30,189 nt of DNA from JAQUCI01 sp964553255 (GTDB lineage: Bacteria > Bacillota_I > Bacilli_A > Erysipelotrichales > Erysipelotrichaceae): positions 1 to 30,189 of the forward strand of contig CAZKJS010000020.1 in assembly GCA_964553255.1 (NCBI GenBank). The letters run 5' to 3'. Below, in pieces: positions 1 to 7,902 of the stretch (position 1 is the first letter of the stretch; every line of letters starts with the position of its first letter). Made by a program: the position numbers and the translations under genes. The notes under the pieces were generated by a model. It saw nothing but the letters and a program-made list of their open reading frames with translations, made no database searches and had not been told where the DNA came from.

Positions 1-350
1 ATCGCAAATGCCGCAAACGATTCCTCACTTTGATTGCACCCCGGAAAGTCCATACGGATACTCGCTATTCCCATCGCTGCTAAATTATCCGCCACTTCAC
101 TAAAGCGACCACCCTCATGACGATCAGCCCCAAATCCATGAGCGAATATGACTAAAGGCATCATTTTATCAGTATCACAAACATTGATAGTACAATAAAT
201 GTTGGTCAAACGCTTTGAAGTTATCTTAACATTTCTTACCTTAAAAGTAGTTTTGTGACGTTTTTTGTTGATGAGCGCAACTGTCGCAACTGTTGCGGCT
301 GCTGTTAATCCCAACAAGATCAGACGACTTTTCTTTTTATTTTTTTTCAT
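1..350 (-). CDS. alpha/beta hydrolase (partial, C-terminus beyond window edge)
   Basis: The reading frame opens at an ATG at 350 and is still open at base 1, giving about 116 N-terminal residues. A Lys-rich start (MKKNKKKSR) is followed by a short hydrophobic stretch (LILLGLTAAATVATVALI), which suggests a membrane anchor or signal. Next come a beta-strand and oxyanion-hole motif, VIFAHGFGADRHEGG, and the strand IASIRMDFPGCNQSEE, both typical of the alpha/beta hydrolase fold of esterase/lipase/BAAT-like enzymes. The nucleophile elbow lies outside the window, so the substrate cannot be guessed. A GGAGG ribosome binding site (rev. comp. of 357-361) precedes the ATG. The gene overlaps the 3' end of the DUF5131 gene by 14 bases, so translation is probably coupled. 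Confidence 0.75.
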   Translation of the reverse strand, partial: MKKNKKKSRLILLGLTAAATVATVALINKKRHKTTFKVRNVKITSKRLTNIYCTINVCDTDKMMPLVIFAHGFGADRHEGGRFSEVADNLAAMGIASIRMDFPGCNQSEESFAAFA

Positions 351-1080
351 GATTAACCTCCGGTTGATAATCAATATTACTTTTCTTTGCTTGTATATGT
401 TGGTCTTTCTTAGCGATTTTATACTGCTTGCCATCTTTAATGAAGTTAGCTCCTGTTTGCTTGAAACTAAAAGCCACTTGCGCATTAATACATTGTTGCT
501 GAATTGCTTTAACCCAGCTAAAGTCACATGGTCGTGCGTTTATTCCTGATTCGCCACCTACGGTAACCTTAGTGATAGCACCTATCTTTAAGTGATCCTT
601 AAAATCAAGCGCTTCAAGCAAAGGTTCACAATTAAGCTGTTTATGCTTGATCGGTAATTCACTAAACAGTGGTAATCGTTTTTCTAAACACCATTGATTT
701 TCAATGGTAACGATGATCGTAACATTGTCATAACCATCATGCCAGTCATTTGGTAAACATTTATAAAAGCGATTGATCCTTTTGGTAATGATCAGAAAGT
801 TTAAATCATTTCGTTTCTTTATCATTGACCATACATCAAGGCGCCACTTATCAGCCTCTTCAATAAAGAAATCAGAACTTAAACAAGTATAAACATATGG
901 GTAATCTGGCTTAAAGCGATACATTCCATTACGATCAGTTTTGCTGATCAAATCATAACTTTTCGTTTTCTTGACAATAGTAGGATCACGATCAAATTGT
1001 TTATCCATACTATAAATATAGCAGTTTAAACAACCTTCACTATACTTATGACAACCATGCCAAGGATTATAGCCACTCAT
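337..1080 (-). CDS. DUF5131 (phage Gp37/Gp68-type) family protein
   Basis: A 247-residue protein. The N-terminus MSGYNPWHGCHKYSEGCLNC carries the family hallmark NPWHGC..S.GC.NCY, with three cysteines (C10, C17, C20; CX6CX2C). Further blocks fit the family: YVYTCLSSDFFIEEAD, FLIITKRINRF, VTIENQ and VGGESG. The family is usually annotated as phage Gp37/Gp68-like; its beta-alpha layout and Cys cluster suggest a relation to radical SAM enzymes, but the reaction is unknown. The motif begins at residue 5, so no later start is possible. The ATG lies two bases after the stop of the VanY-like gene with no strong ribosome binding site of its own, which points to translational coupling. The last 50 residues are Lys/Gln rich and probably disordered. 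The family name is fairly sure; a function is not. Confidence 0.82.
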   Translation of the reverse strand: MSGYNPWHGCHKYSEGCLNCYIYSMDKQFDRDPTIVKKTKSYDLISKTDRNGMYRFKPDYPYVYTCLSSDFFIEEADKWRLDVWSMIKKRNDLNFLIITKRINRFYKCLPNDWHDGYDNVTIIVTIENQWCLEKRLPLFSELPIKHKQLNCEPLLEALDFKDHLKIGAITKVTVGGESGINARPCDFSWVKAIQQQCINAQVAFSFKQTGANFIKDGKQYKIAKKDQHIQAKKSNIDYQPEVNHEKK

Positions 1081-1082
1081 AC

Positions 1083-2177
1083 CTAGTTAACATCATCAAA
1101 CAAGACACAATACTCATCATAAGTTAAGCCACTTTCATATACCTTGGTTGCTAATTCTTCACCCAGATAACGATAATGCCAAGGCTCATAACCATAACCT
1201 GTGATCAGTTCTTTATCAATAGGATAACGTAATATCCAGCCATACTTGTGTGCATTTTCAACTAACCATGCGTATTCATCTGTCTTTTCAAACGATGAAG
1301 ATGTACTTTTAGTAGCTGTAACATCAACCGCTAAACCTAGTTGATGTTCACTATGGCCAGGTCTTGCACTGTAACGATCAGCCCAACTTTGTCCTTTAGA
1401 CTTCACATAGTTATTATAAATACGTTCTTGAGTCGCATATGAGCGATAGCCACTATATACATAGATACCACCTAAGCCATCCTGTTTCATTGCATCAGCC
1501 ATTATCTTAAACGCCTCATAAGCATCAACCTGTAATTGTTGACCACTTGAGGCATACTGTACAGACATATTGACCAGTTCAGGAATATAGTCGCTATTAA
1601 CCATATGATACTTATTGATCAAAGCATCAATACTAGTCATTTCTGTAATATCCTTGATCTTTGTATAGTGCTTAGTATAAATGTTATTTAACGTAAATAC
1701 TTCCGCGTCACGATTGGCAATTATATCATCAATATAGCTATCAACATCAACAACATCATTGAATACCAATAACGGAGTTATTTCTTTGAAGTTTATTTTT
1801 TCAAACGCATTAAGTACTTGTTGAAGTGGATAACCAATTTCCAATAGTTTCTCATATAACAAAAGATCATTATCATCAATATCGACAGCGACAAAATAAA
1901 GATCTAAATAACGATCAACGATCACATTTTTACTCATATTATCGTCAAACGCTGCGCTATATTCACTACTTAATGCCGTCTTTGTTAGTTTTTGTGCCAC
2001 GATATTTCGCGCACTATCACGACTATAACCCATTGAACTTAATCGCATTTGATCAATCAAGGGGATGATAAAAGTAAAGGTTAAGACCACAAATAATACG
2101 GTTAAGATCACAAATAAACCATATTTGATCTCTTTTCGTACTTTTCTTCTTTTGCGTCTTCTGAATTCAACAGTCAT
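1083..2177 (-). CDS. membrane-anchored D-alanyl-D-alanine carboxypeptidase, VanY/LdcB type (peptidase M15B)
   Basis: A 364-residue protein. A basic N-terminus (RRRKRRKVRK) precedes one transmembrane segment (about residues 20-41), so the rest lies outside the membrane. The C-terminal zinc peptidase domain shows SGYRS (242-246), SEHQLGLAVDV with ligands H278 and D285, and EPWHYRY with catalytic E331 and ligand H334. These are the conserved elements of M15B (LAS) enzymes, which trim the terminal D-Ala or D-Lac of peptidoglycan stem peptides. The roughly 150-residue spacer between membrane and catalytic domain is unrecognised. No VanR/S/H/A/X genes are near, so a housekeeping cell-wall role is more likely than vancomycin resistance. 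Its presence implies a peptidoglycan wall. It is first in a three-gene minus-strand set; AAAGGAAAG precedes the ATG. Confidence 0.9.
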   Translation of the reverse strand: MTVEFRRRKRRKVRKEIKYGLFVILTVLFVVLTFTFIIPLIDQMRLSSMGYSRDSARNIVAQKLTKTALSSEYSAAFDDNMSKNVIVDRYLDLYFVAVDIDDNDLLLYEKLLEIGYPLQQVLNAFEKINFKEITPLLVFNDVVDVDSYIDDIIANRDAEVFTLNNIYTKHYTKIKDITEMTSIDALINKYHMVNSDYIPELVNMSVQYASSGQQLQVDAYEAFKIMADAMKQDGLGGIYVYSGYRSYATQERIYNNYVKSKGQSWADRYSARPGHSEHQLGLAVDVTATKSTSSSFEKTDEYAWLVENAHKYGWILRYPIDKELITGYGYEPWHYRYLGEELATKVYESGLTYDEYCVLFDDVN

Positions 2178-2198
2178 ATTATCACTCTTTCCTTTAAC

Positions 2199-2207
2199 AT
2201 GATACCA
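2199..2207 (-). promoter_or_regulatory. extended -10 promoter candidate for the VanY operon
   Basis: On the minus strand the sequence reads TGG TATCAT, an extended -10 element (TGn plus TATnAT), about 20 bases upstream of the VanY-like ATG. A weak -35 (TGTAAA) can be placed 17 bases further up. It lies just downstream of the metK terminator, which fits an independent transcription unit. Confidence 0.4.
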
Positions 2208-2240
2208 TTTTTAAGGCTAGATTTACAGTGGACTTAAACG

Positions 2241-2267
2241 AAAGGGGCGCTTAATACGCGCCCCTTT
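2241..2267 (-). terminator. metK rho-independent terminator overlapping the stop codon
   Basis: A 10-bp perfect stem (2241-2250 paired with 2258-2267, core GGGGCGC/GCGCCCC) has a 7-base loop and is followed on the minus strand by TTTCGTTT. The metK stop codon (2251-2253) sits inside the loop, so the 5' arm of the hairpin encodes the last residues of MetK. Runs of T on both sides mean it could also act on the plus strand. Confidence 0.85.
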
Positions 2268-3423
2268 TTAACTCTTCAACCTTATCACATCTTTCCCATG
2301 GTAAATCAAGCTCAATTCTACCAAAATGACCATAAACAGCCAAAGGACGATAAATCGGTTTTCTAAGTGCTAAATGATTAATGATGCCTGTTGGTCTAAG
2401 ATCAAACGTATCGATGATAAGTTTTTCAATCAATTCATCCGCAATAACACCAGTATTGAAGGTATCAACAAATATTGAAACTGGATTTGCCTTTCCAATC
2501 GCATAGCTTAACTGCACTTCACATTTGCAAGCTAGCTTAGCCGCAACGATATTCTTAGCGATATACCGCGCCATATAAGCAGCACTACGATCCACTTTTG
2601 TCGGATCTTTACCCGAGAAAGCCCCACCACCATGACGAGCATAACCACCATAAGTATCAACAATGATCTTACGACCTGTAAGTCCCGTATCACCAGCTGG
2701 CCCACCAACCACAAAACGACCAGTTGGATTTATATGGAGTTTTGTATTAGCATCAATCATGTCTTTATCAATAGTCTTTAAGATCACTTCGTTTATGATA
2801 TCTTCTTTCAATACTTCAATATCAACACTTGGATCATGTTGAGCACTGACAACGATCGCTTCAACTCTTGTTGGCTTATTACCTTGATATTCAACCGTAA
2901 CCTGTGTCTTACCATCTGGTCTTAAGTATGGTAAAGTTGCATCTTTTCTAACTTGCGCTAATCTTTGTGCTAATCTTTCCGCTAGAATGATCGCTAAAGG
3001 CATTAATTCTTCGGTTTCATCAGAAGCGAAACCAAACATCATCCCCTGATCACCAGCCCCACTACCATCTTCGCCACCTTGTTTACTTTCAATAGAACGA
3101 TCAACTCCCAAAGCGATATCAGGTGATTGTGAATTGATGTTACAAGTAATGCGACATGTGTCATATGCAAAACCCAACTCATCATCAGTGTAACCAATAT
3201 CCTTGATCACTTTACGCGCAATCGCTTCATAATCAACCTTAGCATTTGATGTTATCTCGCCCATAATGTGTAAACCATTTTTTTCGGCAGTAACTTCACA
3301 CGCAACCCTTGCATAAGGATCGATCGCGATCAAACTATCCAAGATACCATCAGCGATCTGATCACAGATCTTATCTGGATGTCCTTCTGTTACTGCTTCT
3401 GATGTAAAATAATATTTTCTCAT
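2251..3423 (-). CDS. metK: S-adenosylmethionine synthetase
   Basis: A 390-residue protein, about the usual length of the family. It makes S-adenosylmethionine from methionine and ATP in the cytosol. The signature stretches are present: TEGHPDKICDQIADGILD near the N-terminus (catalytic His, metal-binding Asp), GAGDQGMMFGFA in the central ATP-binding loop, and GGGAFSGKDPTKVDRSAAY, the phosphate-binding loop that also marks the C-terminal third. The start is fixed by an AAAAGGAG ribosome binding site just upstream of the ATG and by alignment of MRKYYFTSEAVTEGHPD to family members. It is a single-gene unit with its own riboswitch leader and its own terminator, so it is expected to be shut down when SAM is plentiful. 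Confidence 0.98.
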   Translation of the reverse strand: MRKYYFTSEAVTEGHPDKICDQIADGILDSLIAIDPYARVACEVTAEKNGLHIMGEITSNAKVDYEAIARKVIKDIGYTDDELGFAYDTCRITCNINSQSPDIALGVDRSIESKQGGEDGSGAGDQGMMFGFASDETEELMPLAIILAERLAQRLAQVRKDATLPYLRPDGKTQVTVEYQGNKPTRVEAIVVSAQHDPSVDIEVLKEDIINEVILKTIDKDMIDANTKLHINPTGRFVVGGPAGDTGLTGRKIIVDTYGGYARHGGGAFSGKDPTKVDRSAAYMARYIAKNIVAAKLACKCEVQLSYAIGKANPVSIFVDTFNTGVIADELIEKLIIDTFDLRPTGIINHLALRKPIYRPLAVYGHFGRIELDLPWERCDKVEELKRGAY

Positions 3424-3455
3424 TGTACACTCCTTTTCTAATTACCATAAAAGAA

Positions 3456-3477
3456 AACACGCGGATAATCGCGTGTT
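3456..3477 (-). terminator. riboswitch expression-platform terminator upstream of metK
   Basis: Eight-base perfect stem AACACGCG/CGCGTGTT (3456-3463 with 3470-3477), loop of 6, followed on the minus strand by TTTTCTTTTATGG. It lies between the SAM-I aptamer and the metK ribosome binding site, the expected place for an attenuator. Confidence 0.88.
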
Positions 3478-3490
3478 AATAGCTGATCAT

Positions 3491-3586
3491 CCTTATCTTT
3501 CGGTTTTCACCGCAGGATTTGGCACCACATCATTCGATAGGTTGCCGGACTTCTTAGGGCCTGACCCTCAGTCACTCTTTATAAGG
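3491..3586 (-). ncRNA. SAM-I riboswitch (S-box) aptamer
   Basis: Read on the minus strand, the leader carries the S-box core: GACTGAGGG, GGCCCTAAGAAGTCCGGCAACC (split here across P2/P3), and GGTGCCAAATCCTGC followed by GAAAACCGAAAGATAAGG. The ends ACCTTAT (about 3581-3587) and ATAAGG (3491-3496) pair to close helix P1. The conserved GTGCCAAATCC and CCGGCAACC segments are diagnostic. Binding of SAM stabilises P1 and should let the downstream hairpin at 3456-3477 form, ending transcription before metK. The antiterminator pairing was not modelled. Confidence 0.96.
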
Positions 3587-3587
3587 T

Positions 3588-3615
3588 ATTATATACGATT
3601 GATAATTTATCATAA
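3588..3615 (-). promoter_or_regulatory. metK: promoter of the metK riboswitch transcript
   Basis: The minus strand has TATAAT at 3593-3588, right before the start of the SAM-I aptamer, with a poor -35 candidate (TTATGA, 3610-3615) 16 bases upstream. Confidence 0.55.
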
Positions 3616-3638
3616 TCAACGTGTTTATGCAAGCGTTA

Positions 3639-3667
3639 TTATCAAAAAACACTTATTATGTTATGAT
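3639..3667 (+). promoter_or_regulatory. promoter candidate for the hydrogenase-like gene
   Basis: TTATCA (3639-3644) and TATGAT (3662-3667) are separated by 17 bases; the gene's AAAGGA ribosome binding site and ATG follow within 25 bases. Divergent from the metK promoter. Confidence 0.5.
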
Positions 3668-3691
3668 AGCCTTATGAAAGGAAAGTGAATC

Positions 3692-4930
3692 ATGACAACT
3701 TTTCGTGATCTATACAAAAAAGTATTAAGTGCTTACGCTGATGATGAGAATACGATCATAAAAAATCTTGAAGATTATGATTATGATCATTTGGATTGCC
3801 TTCTTTATCCTGAGAAACACCCTTTGATTTGGCAAATTGACAAATGTAATTGTGACCACCAAGATAAAGCAAATTGTATTGGTAGTTGTATGTTTAAAGC
3901 ATTAAGCCATGATGGTGATAAAATAAAGATTGATAATCAGTTATGTGTTGGCTGTGAAGCTTGTTTAGAAGCTTGTCAATCTAAAAAACTAGTAAGCAGT
4001 AAAGATATAATCCCTGCTTTAAAAGCCATAATCGGTAATGAGAAGCTATCATACGCCTTGATCGCACCAGCCTTCTTAGGCCAATTTAGTGATGAAGTAA
4101 CCCCTGGTAAACTACGTAACGCTTTAAAGGCTATTGGATTTGATGGTGTCATTGAGGTTTCATTATTCGCAGATATCCTTACCTTAAAAGAAGCTTTAGA
4201 GTTTAATAAGAACATTGTCACTGAGAAAGATTATCAATTGACCAGTTGTTGTTGTCCGATATGGATTGCGATGATTAGACGCATATATAAAGAACTAATA
4301 CCCCATGTACCACCATCAGTATCACCTATGATAGCTAGTGGTAGAGCTGTTAAGCAATTACATCCTGATTGTTTGACCGTCTTTATTGGTCCATGTATCG
4401 CTAAAAAAGCAGAAGCTAAAGAAGCAGATGTCAAAGGTGCTATTGATTTTGTCTTGACCTTTCAAGAGGTCAAAGATATCTTTGAAGCCATGAATATTGA
4501 CCCAGCAAACATGATAGAAAGTGAAAAAGATCACTCATCAAAAGCAGGTCGCATTTATGCTTATACTGGTGGTGTTAGTGAAGCTGTTGCTGCTACTTTA
4601 AATCGACTAAATCCAGACCACCCCATTAAGATAAAAACCCAACAAGCAGATGGTGTTATCGCATGCAAAGCCTTAATTGAAAAATTAGGTAAAGGCGAAA
4701 TAAACGCCAACTTCTATGAAGGCATGGGCTGTGTTGGTGGTTGTGTTGGTGGCCCCAAAGCCATCATTGATAAGGAAAGCGGTAAAGCAAATGTTGAAAA
4801 ATACGGCCAACAAGCACAATACGCAACCCCCATTGATAATCCATATGTCATAGAAATGCTATATCAACTTGGTTTTGACACTGTTGAAAGCTTACTTGAA
4901 GACAGCGAAATCTTAACAAGACATTTTTAA
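3692..4930 (+). CDS. [FeFe]-hydrogenase catalytic-domain protein with N-terminal iron-sulfur clusters (group B-like)
   Basis: A 412-residue monomer without a signal peptide. Two N-terminal cluster motifs can be read: C52-X-C54-X7-C62-X3-C66, and a ferredoxin-type C85XXC88XXC91XXXC95. The H-cluster domain follows with all three loops: L1 TSCCCPIW (184-191), L2 IGPCIAKKAE (232-241) and L3 EGMGCVGGCVGG (343-354). All four cysteines needed to hold the H-cluster are present (C186 or C187, C235, C347, C351). The extra Cys in L1 (TSCCCP rather than TSCCP) and the short two-cluster front end fit the group B / CpIII-like clade rather than the main fermentative HydA. Expected chemistry is proton/H2 interconversion with ferredoxin, or a sensing role. 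The HydE/F/G maturases are not in the window. Single-gene unit with its own terminator. Confidence 0.88.
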   Translation: MTTFRDLYKKVLSAYADDENTIIKNLEDYDYDHLDCLLYPEKHPLIWQIDKCNCDHQDKANCIGSCMFKALSHDGDKIKIDNQLCVGCEACLEACQSKKLVSSKDIIPALKAIIGNEKLSYALIAPAFLGQFSDEVTPGKLRNALKAIGFDGVIEVSLFADILTLKEALEFNKNIVTEKDYQLTSCCCPIWIAMIRRIYKELIPHVPPSVSPMIASGRAVKQLHPDCLTVFIGPCIAKKAEAKEADVKGAIDFVLTFQEVKDIFEAMNIDPANMIESEKDHSSKAGRIYAYTGGVSEAVAATLNRLNPDHPIKIKTQQADGVIACKALIEKLGKGEINANFYEGMGCVGGCVGGPKAIIDKESGKANVEKYGQQAQYATPIDNPYVIEMLYQLGFDTVESLLEDSEILTRHF

Positions 4931-4950
4931 AGGATGGTACACCATCCTTT
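4929..4950 (+). terminator. rho-independent terminator after the hydrogenase-like gene
   Basis: Nine-base perfect stem AAAGGATGG/CCATCCTTT with a TACA loop and the tail ATTTTTTATTTTT. It starts inside the stop codon of the plus-strand gene and touches the stop of the convergent SWIM gene. Confidence 0.88.
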
Positions 4951-5449
4951 ATTTTTTATTTTTCTTGATTTCATCATAGTATAACTGAAAGACAAACAAG
5001 CTTATCTCAGGATAAATATCATCAAGCATTTGAATCAACCACAATAAGTCATCTTGTGATTTATCATTTAAAAAACTCATAAGATCAAACTCTTCATCAA
5101 GCAAAGCTTGTTGAAAATCATCTAATACTTCATCAATCAATAATTCTTGTTTACTATCTTGAAGTTTTATCTGATCAATATTATAGTTAGGATCCTTAAG
5201 TTTGATGATCTTTAAAAAACATGCGACTTCATGTTCACAATACCCTTTGGTATCATGACCACAATCGCAATAAGCATAAAGTATCTTGCTTTTATCCAAG
5301 ATGATCTTTACTTCATGTGTGTTAACATCATGAAAATGATAAAGATCATTTTTATTATCCATACTGAAAGTTGTGTTTTTCTCAAACAGAGAAAAACCAG
5401 CTTTTAGATCATCTTTAAGGGTATTTTGATTAAATTCTTTTAAACGCAT
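4949..5449 (-). CDS. SWIM zinc-finger protein
   Basis: A 166-residue acidic protein. Residues about 60-80 read YCDCGHDTKGYCEHEVACFL, matching the SWIM zinc-finger pattern CxCx(n)CxH. SWIM domains bind nucleic acid or protein and often sit at the front of SWI/SNF helicases or in small stand-alone proteins like this one. The rest is mostly charged helix (QDSKQELLIDEVLDDFQQAL) with no further motif. It starts one base after the stop of the patatin-like gene, so the two form an operon; the functional link is unknown. The ribosome binding site is weak (AGTGAG), which suits translational coupling. It could instead be a remnant of a larger SWIM/helicase protein, but no helicase sequence is nearby. 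Confidence 0.75.
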   Translation of the reverse strand: MRLKEFNQNTLKDDLKAGFSLFEKNTTFSMDNKNDLYHFHDVNTHEVKIILDKSKILYAYCDCGHDTKGYCEHEVACFLKIIKLKDPNYNIDQIKLQDSKQELLIDEVLDDFQQALLDEEFDLMSFLNDKSQDDLLWLIQMLDDIYPEISLFVFQLYYDEIKKNKK

Positions 5450-5450
5450 C

Positions 5451-6305
5451 TTATCTCACTTTCAAGAAAGCAATTATCTCTTGCTTTCTACTTTCCATGT
5501 CTTGATAACCAAGTTCAAATAACGCTGTTAGTTGTTCTTTATTACCACCAAATCGCGTTACTCCAATATCTTTTGTCGGATTAACATAGATCGCTTCTTG
5601 TTTTTTTACTAAGGATTTAACTAAAGCTATCTCATCATAATATGCTTGATCACGTTTAGCGATATCTTTTGATAGTTTAGGATATTTACGATATACAACT
5701 TTAAACAACCACAATACAAACTTACTATAAGGTTTACGTACATAATTGTCTGGTTTTGTAGTAATGACTAAATGTCTTTGATTATCATTAGCTAAGCTTT
5801 GTTTGATCGGTATCATCGTAGTAATGCCACCATCAAGATAATCAATGCCATTGATATTAACTTTACGACCAAACATAGGCAAGGTACAAGCGGCTTTAAT
5901 AAAGAGATTATCTTGATCAAACTCACGATTTGTTATCCAAACGGTTTCACACCTATTTAGATCGTAAACACCAATCTCAGCCTTTGTCGTGCTTTGATTC
6001 AACCCTATAACATCAATTTTATACTCATCCTGATTAATTTTTCTAAACACATCATCATAACCAACCAATGTCCTATACTTTAATAATGGTTTGATGCCAA
6101 CATTATCCTTATCGCTTGCTAGATTGATCGCATACTCTTTCAATAAACGCTTATTAGCAGTAAGAAAAGCACCAAGATACAATGCACCAATCGAAATGCC
6201 AACACCATAATCAAACTTAACTTCATTATCAATCAGCCAAGTCAAAGCCCCAGCTGTATAAGCACCACGTAATCCGCCACCTTCAATCACTAATCCTTTT
6301 TTCAT
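5451..6305 (-). CDS. patatin-like phospholipase family protein
   Basis: A 284-residue protein. The patatin signatures are intact: an oxyanion loop IEGGGLRGAYTAGAL (7-21), the nucleophile elbow GISIG with Ser38 (GxSxG), and the dyad partner DGG at 158-160 with Asp158. It should be a serine lipid acyl hydrolase acting on phospholipids, cytosolic or membrane-associated, as in YjjU/RssA-like bacterial members. The C-terminal third (KPYSKFVLWLFKVVYRKYPKL) is basic and amphipathic and could touch the membrane. It follows cardiolipin synthase on the same strand but has its own promoter-like sequence, and is followed immediately by the SWIM gene. The start is supported by AAGGAGAG upstream of the ATG. 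Confidence 0.9.
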   Translation of the reverse strand: MKKGLVIEGGGLRGAYTAGALTWLIDNEVKFDYGVGISIGALYLGAFLTANKRLLKEYAINLASDKDNVGIKPLLKYRTLVGYDDVFRKINQDEYKIDVIGLNQSTTKAEIGVYDLNRCETVWITNREFDQDNLFIKAACTLPMFGRKVNINGIDYLDGGITTMIPIKQSLANDNQRHLVITTKPDNYVRKPYSKFVLWLFKVVYRKYPKLSKDIAKRDQAYYDEIALVKSLVKKQEAIYVNPTKDIGVTRFGGNKEQLTALFELGYQDMESRKQEIIAFLKVR

Positions 6306-6324
6306 TCAGAACTCTCCTTAAACA

Positions 6325-6345
6325 ATTATATATCATAGCTATGAT
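6325..6345 (-). promoter_or_regulatory. -10 box with adjacent 14-bp palindrome before the patatin gene
   Basis: The minus strand carries TATAAT at 6330-6325. A perfect 14-bp palindrome, ATCATAGCTATGAT (6332-6345), occupies the spacer just upstream, where a repressor would block the polymerase. The -35 is poor (TTCAGT). The operator role is inferred. Confidence 0.4.
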
Positions 6346-6354
6346 CAACTGAAA

Positions 6355-7890
6355 TTACAATATTGGACTTAATAAATTAAGTAGTGATTGCATTAATCTT
6401 TTGATCAAACTAGTGTTTAAACACTGTTGGTAAGTTATCTCTTGACATAACTTTATCGTACTTAGATAATCATCACGCATCTGTAATACGGAGTCTGTCT
6501 TATAAAGCAGTACCCCACACTCATGATGTAGATAATAACTACGATAATCCATATTAGTAGTACCAATGATAGCTACTTCATCATCCGCCACCATAAGTTT
6601 CGAATGAACAAAGCCTCTGGTATATTCATAAATCTTTACGCCATTTTTGATCAATTGCTTGTAGTTACTCTGGGTTACCATATGAACATACCACTTATCT
6701 GGAATATGAGGGGTTATGAGTCTAACATCAACACCGTTTTTCGCAGCTAAACTTAAGGCATTGATCATCGAATAATCAATGATCAAGTATGGGGTATAGA
6801 TATATATATAAGTACGAGCTTGATTGATCATATTCATATGACTTGAATAACCAGTGGGTTCTTCATCAGTAGGACTATCTGAGAAAGGTTGAATATAACC
6901 TTCTCCTTTGATATTTTTGATATCATCTTCATCAAAACGATAATCAAGGTAATTATCGTTGATCGCACTTTCATAGTTAAAGAATTGTAAGAACATGATC
7001 GTTAAACTAAATACCGCATCCCCTTTGATCATGATTGCACTATCCTTCCAATGCCCAAAGCGAACTGTTTTATTGATATACTCATCAGCTAGATTAAAGC
7101 CACCAACAAAGCCGACATAACCATCAATGACACAGATCTTACGATGATCACGATTATTCATTTGAATCGCTAATAATGGTCTTAACTTATTAAATGCATG
7201 AGCCTCAATACCATATTCAGCCATATGTTGCACAAAACGATCAGGCAAGGTATTTAAACAGCCAATATCATCATAAAGAATTCTTACTTTGACACCTTCC
7301 TTTACCTTAGCTATCAATATTTCAAGCACCTTATCAAGCATATATCCTGGTGTGATAATGAAATATTCAAGGAAGATAAATCTTTTCGCTTTACGCAGTT
7401 CAATAAGCATCTGTTCAAAGCTAGCTTCACCAGTTGGAAAATAACTTGTTTCATTATGCTTATAAACCGGATAATATGCATTGTTCCAAATATAGTTAAC
7501 CCCTTTATATACTGTCTTGCTTTGTTGATATATCTCTTCGATCACTCTTGCATCCTGTTGAAATAATGGTATTGTCTCTGAAGTTACTTTAATAGCGCTT
7601 GATTGTAAGCTTTTAGGTACTTTTTTATTACCAAAGATCAAATACATGACCCCACCAATCAATGGAATACCTAAAATGATTATGATCCATGCAATCTTGA
7701 AAGCTGGATTCTGATTTAGATTAATCACATATACCGCAATGATAAAACTAAGCGCTGTAAAAAAAATGTACAGTTCTAAAAAGCTTTCACTTAAGCGCAA
7801 CACCATAAAAACAACTAACCCTAGTTGTAATAATATGGGAACAGCTACCCTAAATGTTCTGCTAAATAGCAATCTGATCAAACGCTTCAT
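6355..7890 (-). CDS. cls: cardiolipin synthase (phospholipase D family)
   Basis: A 511-residue protein, the usual length of bacterial ClsA/Cls. Two N-terminal membrane segments (about residues 15-32 and 38-56) plus a hydrophobic stretch at 66-87 with the family motif WIIIILGIPLIGGVMYLIFG precede two PLD domains. HKD motif 1 is H249-x-K251-x4-D256 in DHRKICVIDGYVGFVGGFN; HKD motif 2 is H429-x-K431-x4-D436 in VHSKLMVADDEVAIIGTTN. It condenses two phosphatidylglycerols into cardiolipin and glycerol at the membrane. The gene starts 12 bases after the PHP-domain gene, with a modest AAAGGTAG ribosome binding site, so the two are probably co-transcribed. Next downstream is a patatin lipase, making a small lipid-metabolism neighbourhood. 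Confidence 0.95.
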   Translation of the reverse strand: MKRLIRLLFSRTFRVAVPILLQLGLVVFMVLRLSESFLELYIFFTALSFIIAVYVINLNQNPAFKIAWIIIILGIPLIGGVMYLIFGNKKVPKSLQSSAIKVTSETIPLFQQDARVIEEIYQQSKTVYKGVNYIWNNAYYPVYKHNETSYFPTGEASFEQMLIELRKAKRFIFLEYFIITPGYMLDKVLEILIAKVKEGVKVRILYDDIGCLNTLPDRFVQHMAEYGIEAHAFNKLRPLLAIQMNNRDHRKICVIDGYVGFVGGFNLADEYINKTVRFGHWKDSAIMIKGDAVFSLTIMFLQFFNYESAINDNYLDYRFDEDDIKNIKGEGYIQPFSDSPTDEEPTGYSSHMNMINQARTYIYIYTPYLIIDYSMINALSLAAKNGVDVRLITPHIPDKWYVHMVTQSNYKQLIKNGVKIYEYTRGFVHSKLMVADDEVAIIGTTNMDYRSYYLHHECGVLLYKTDSVLQMRDDYLSTIKLCQEITYQQCLNTSLIKRLMQSLLNLLSPIL

Positions 7891-7902
7891 TAATTCTACC
7901 TT

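Noticed and set aside
1083..2177. Vancomycin resistance VanY
   Set aside because: No vanR/S/H/A/X genes adjoin; the M15B fold is equally that of housekeeping carboxypeptidases.
2200..4400. Plus- and minus-strand open frames lying opposite metK and the hydrogenase-like gene
   Set aside because: They are antisense shadows of well-identified genes, without ribosome binding sites.
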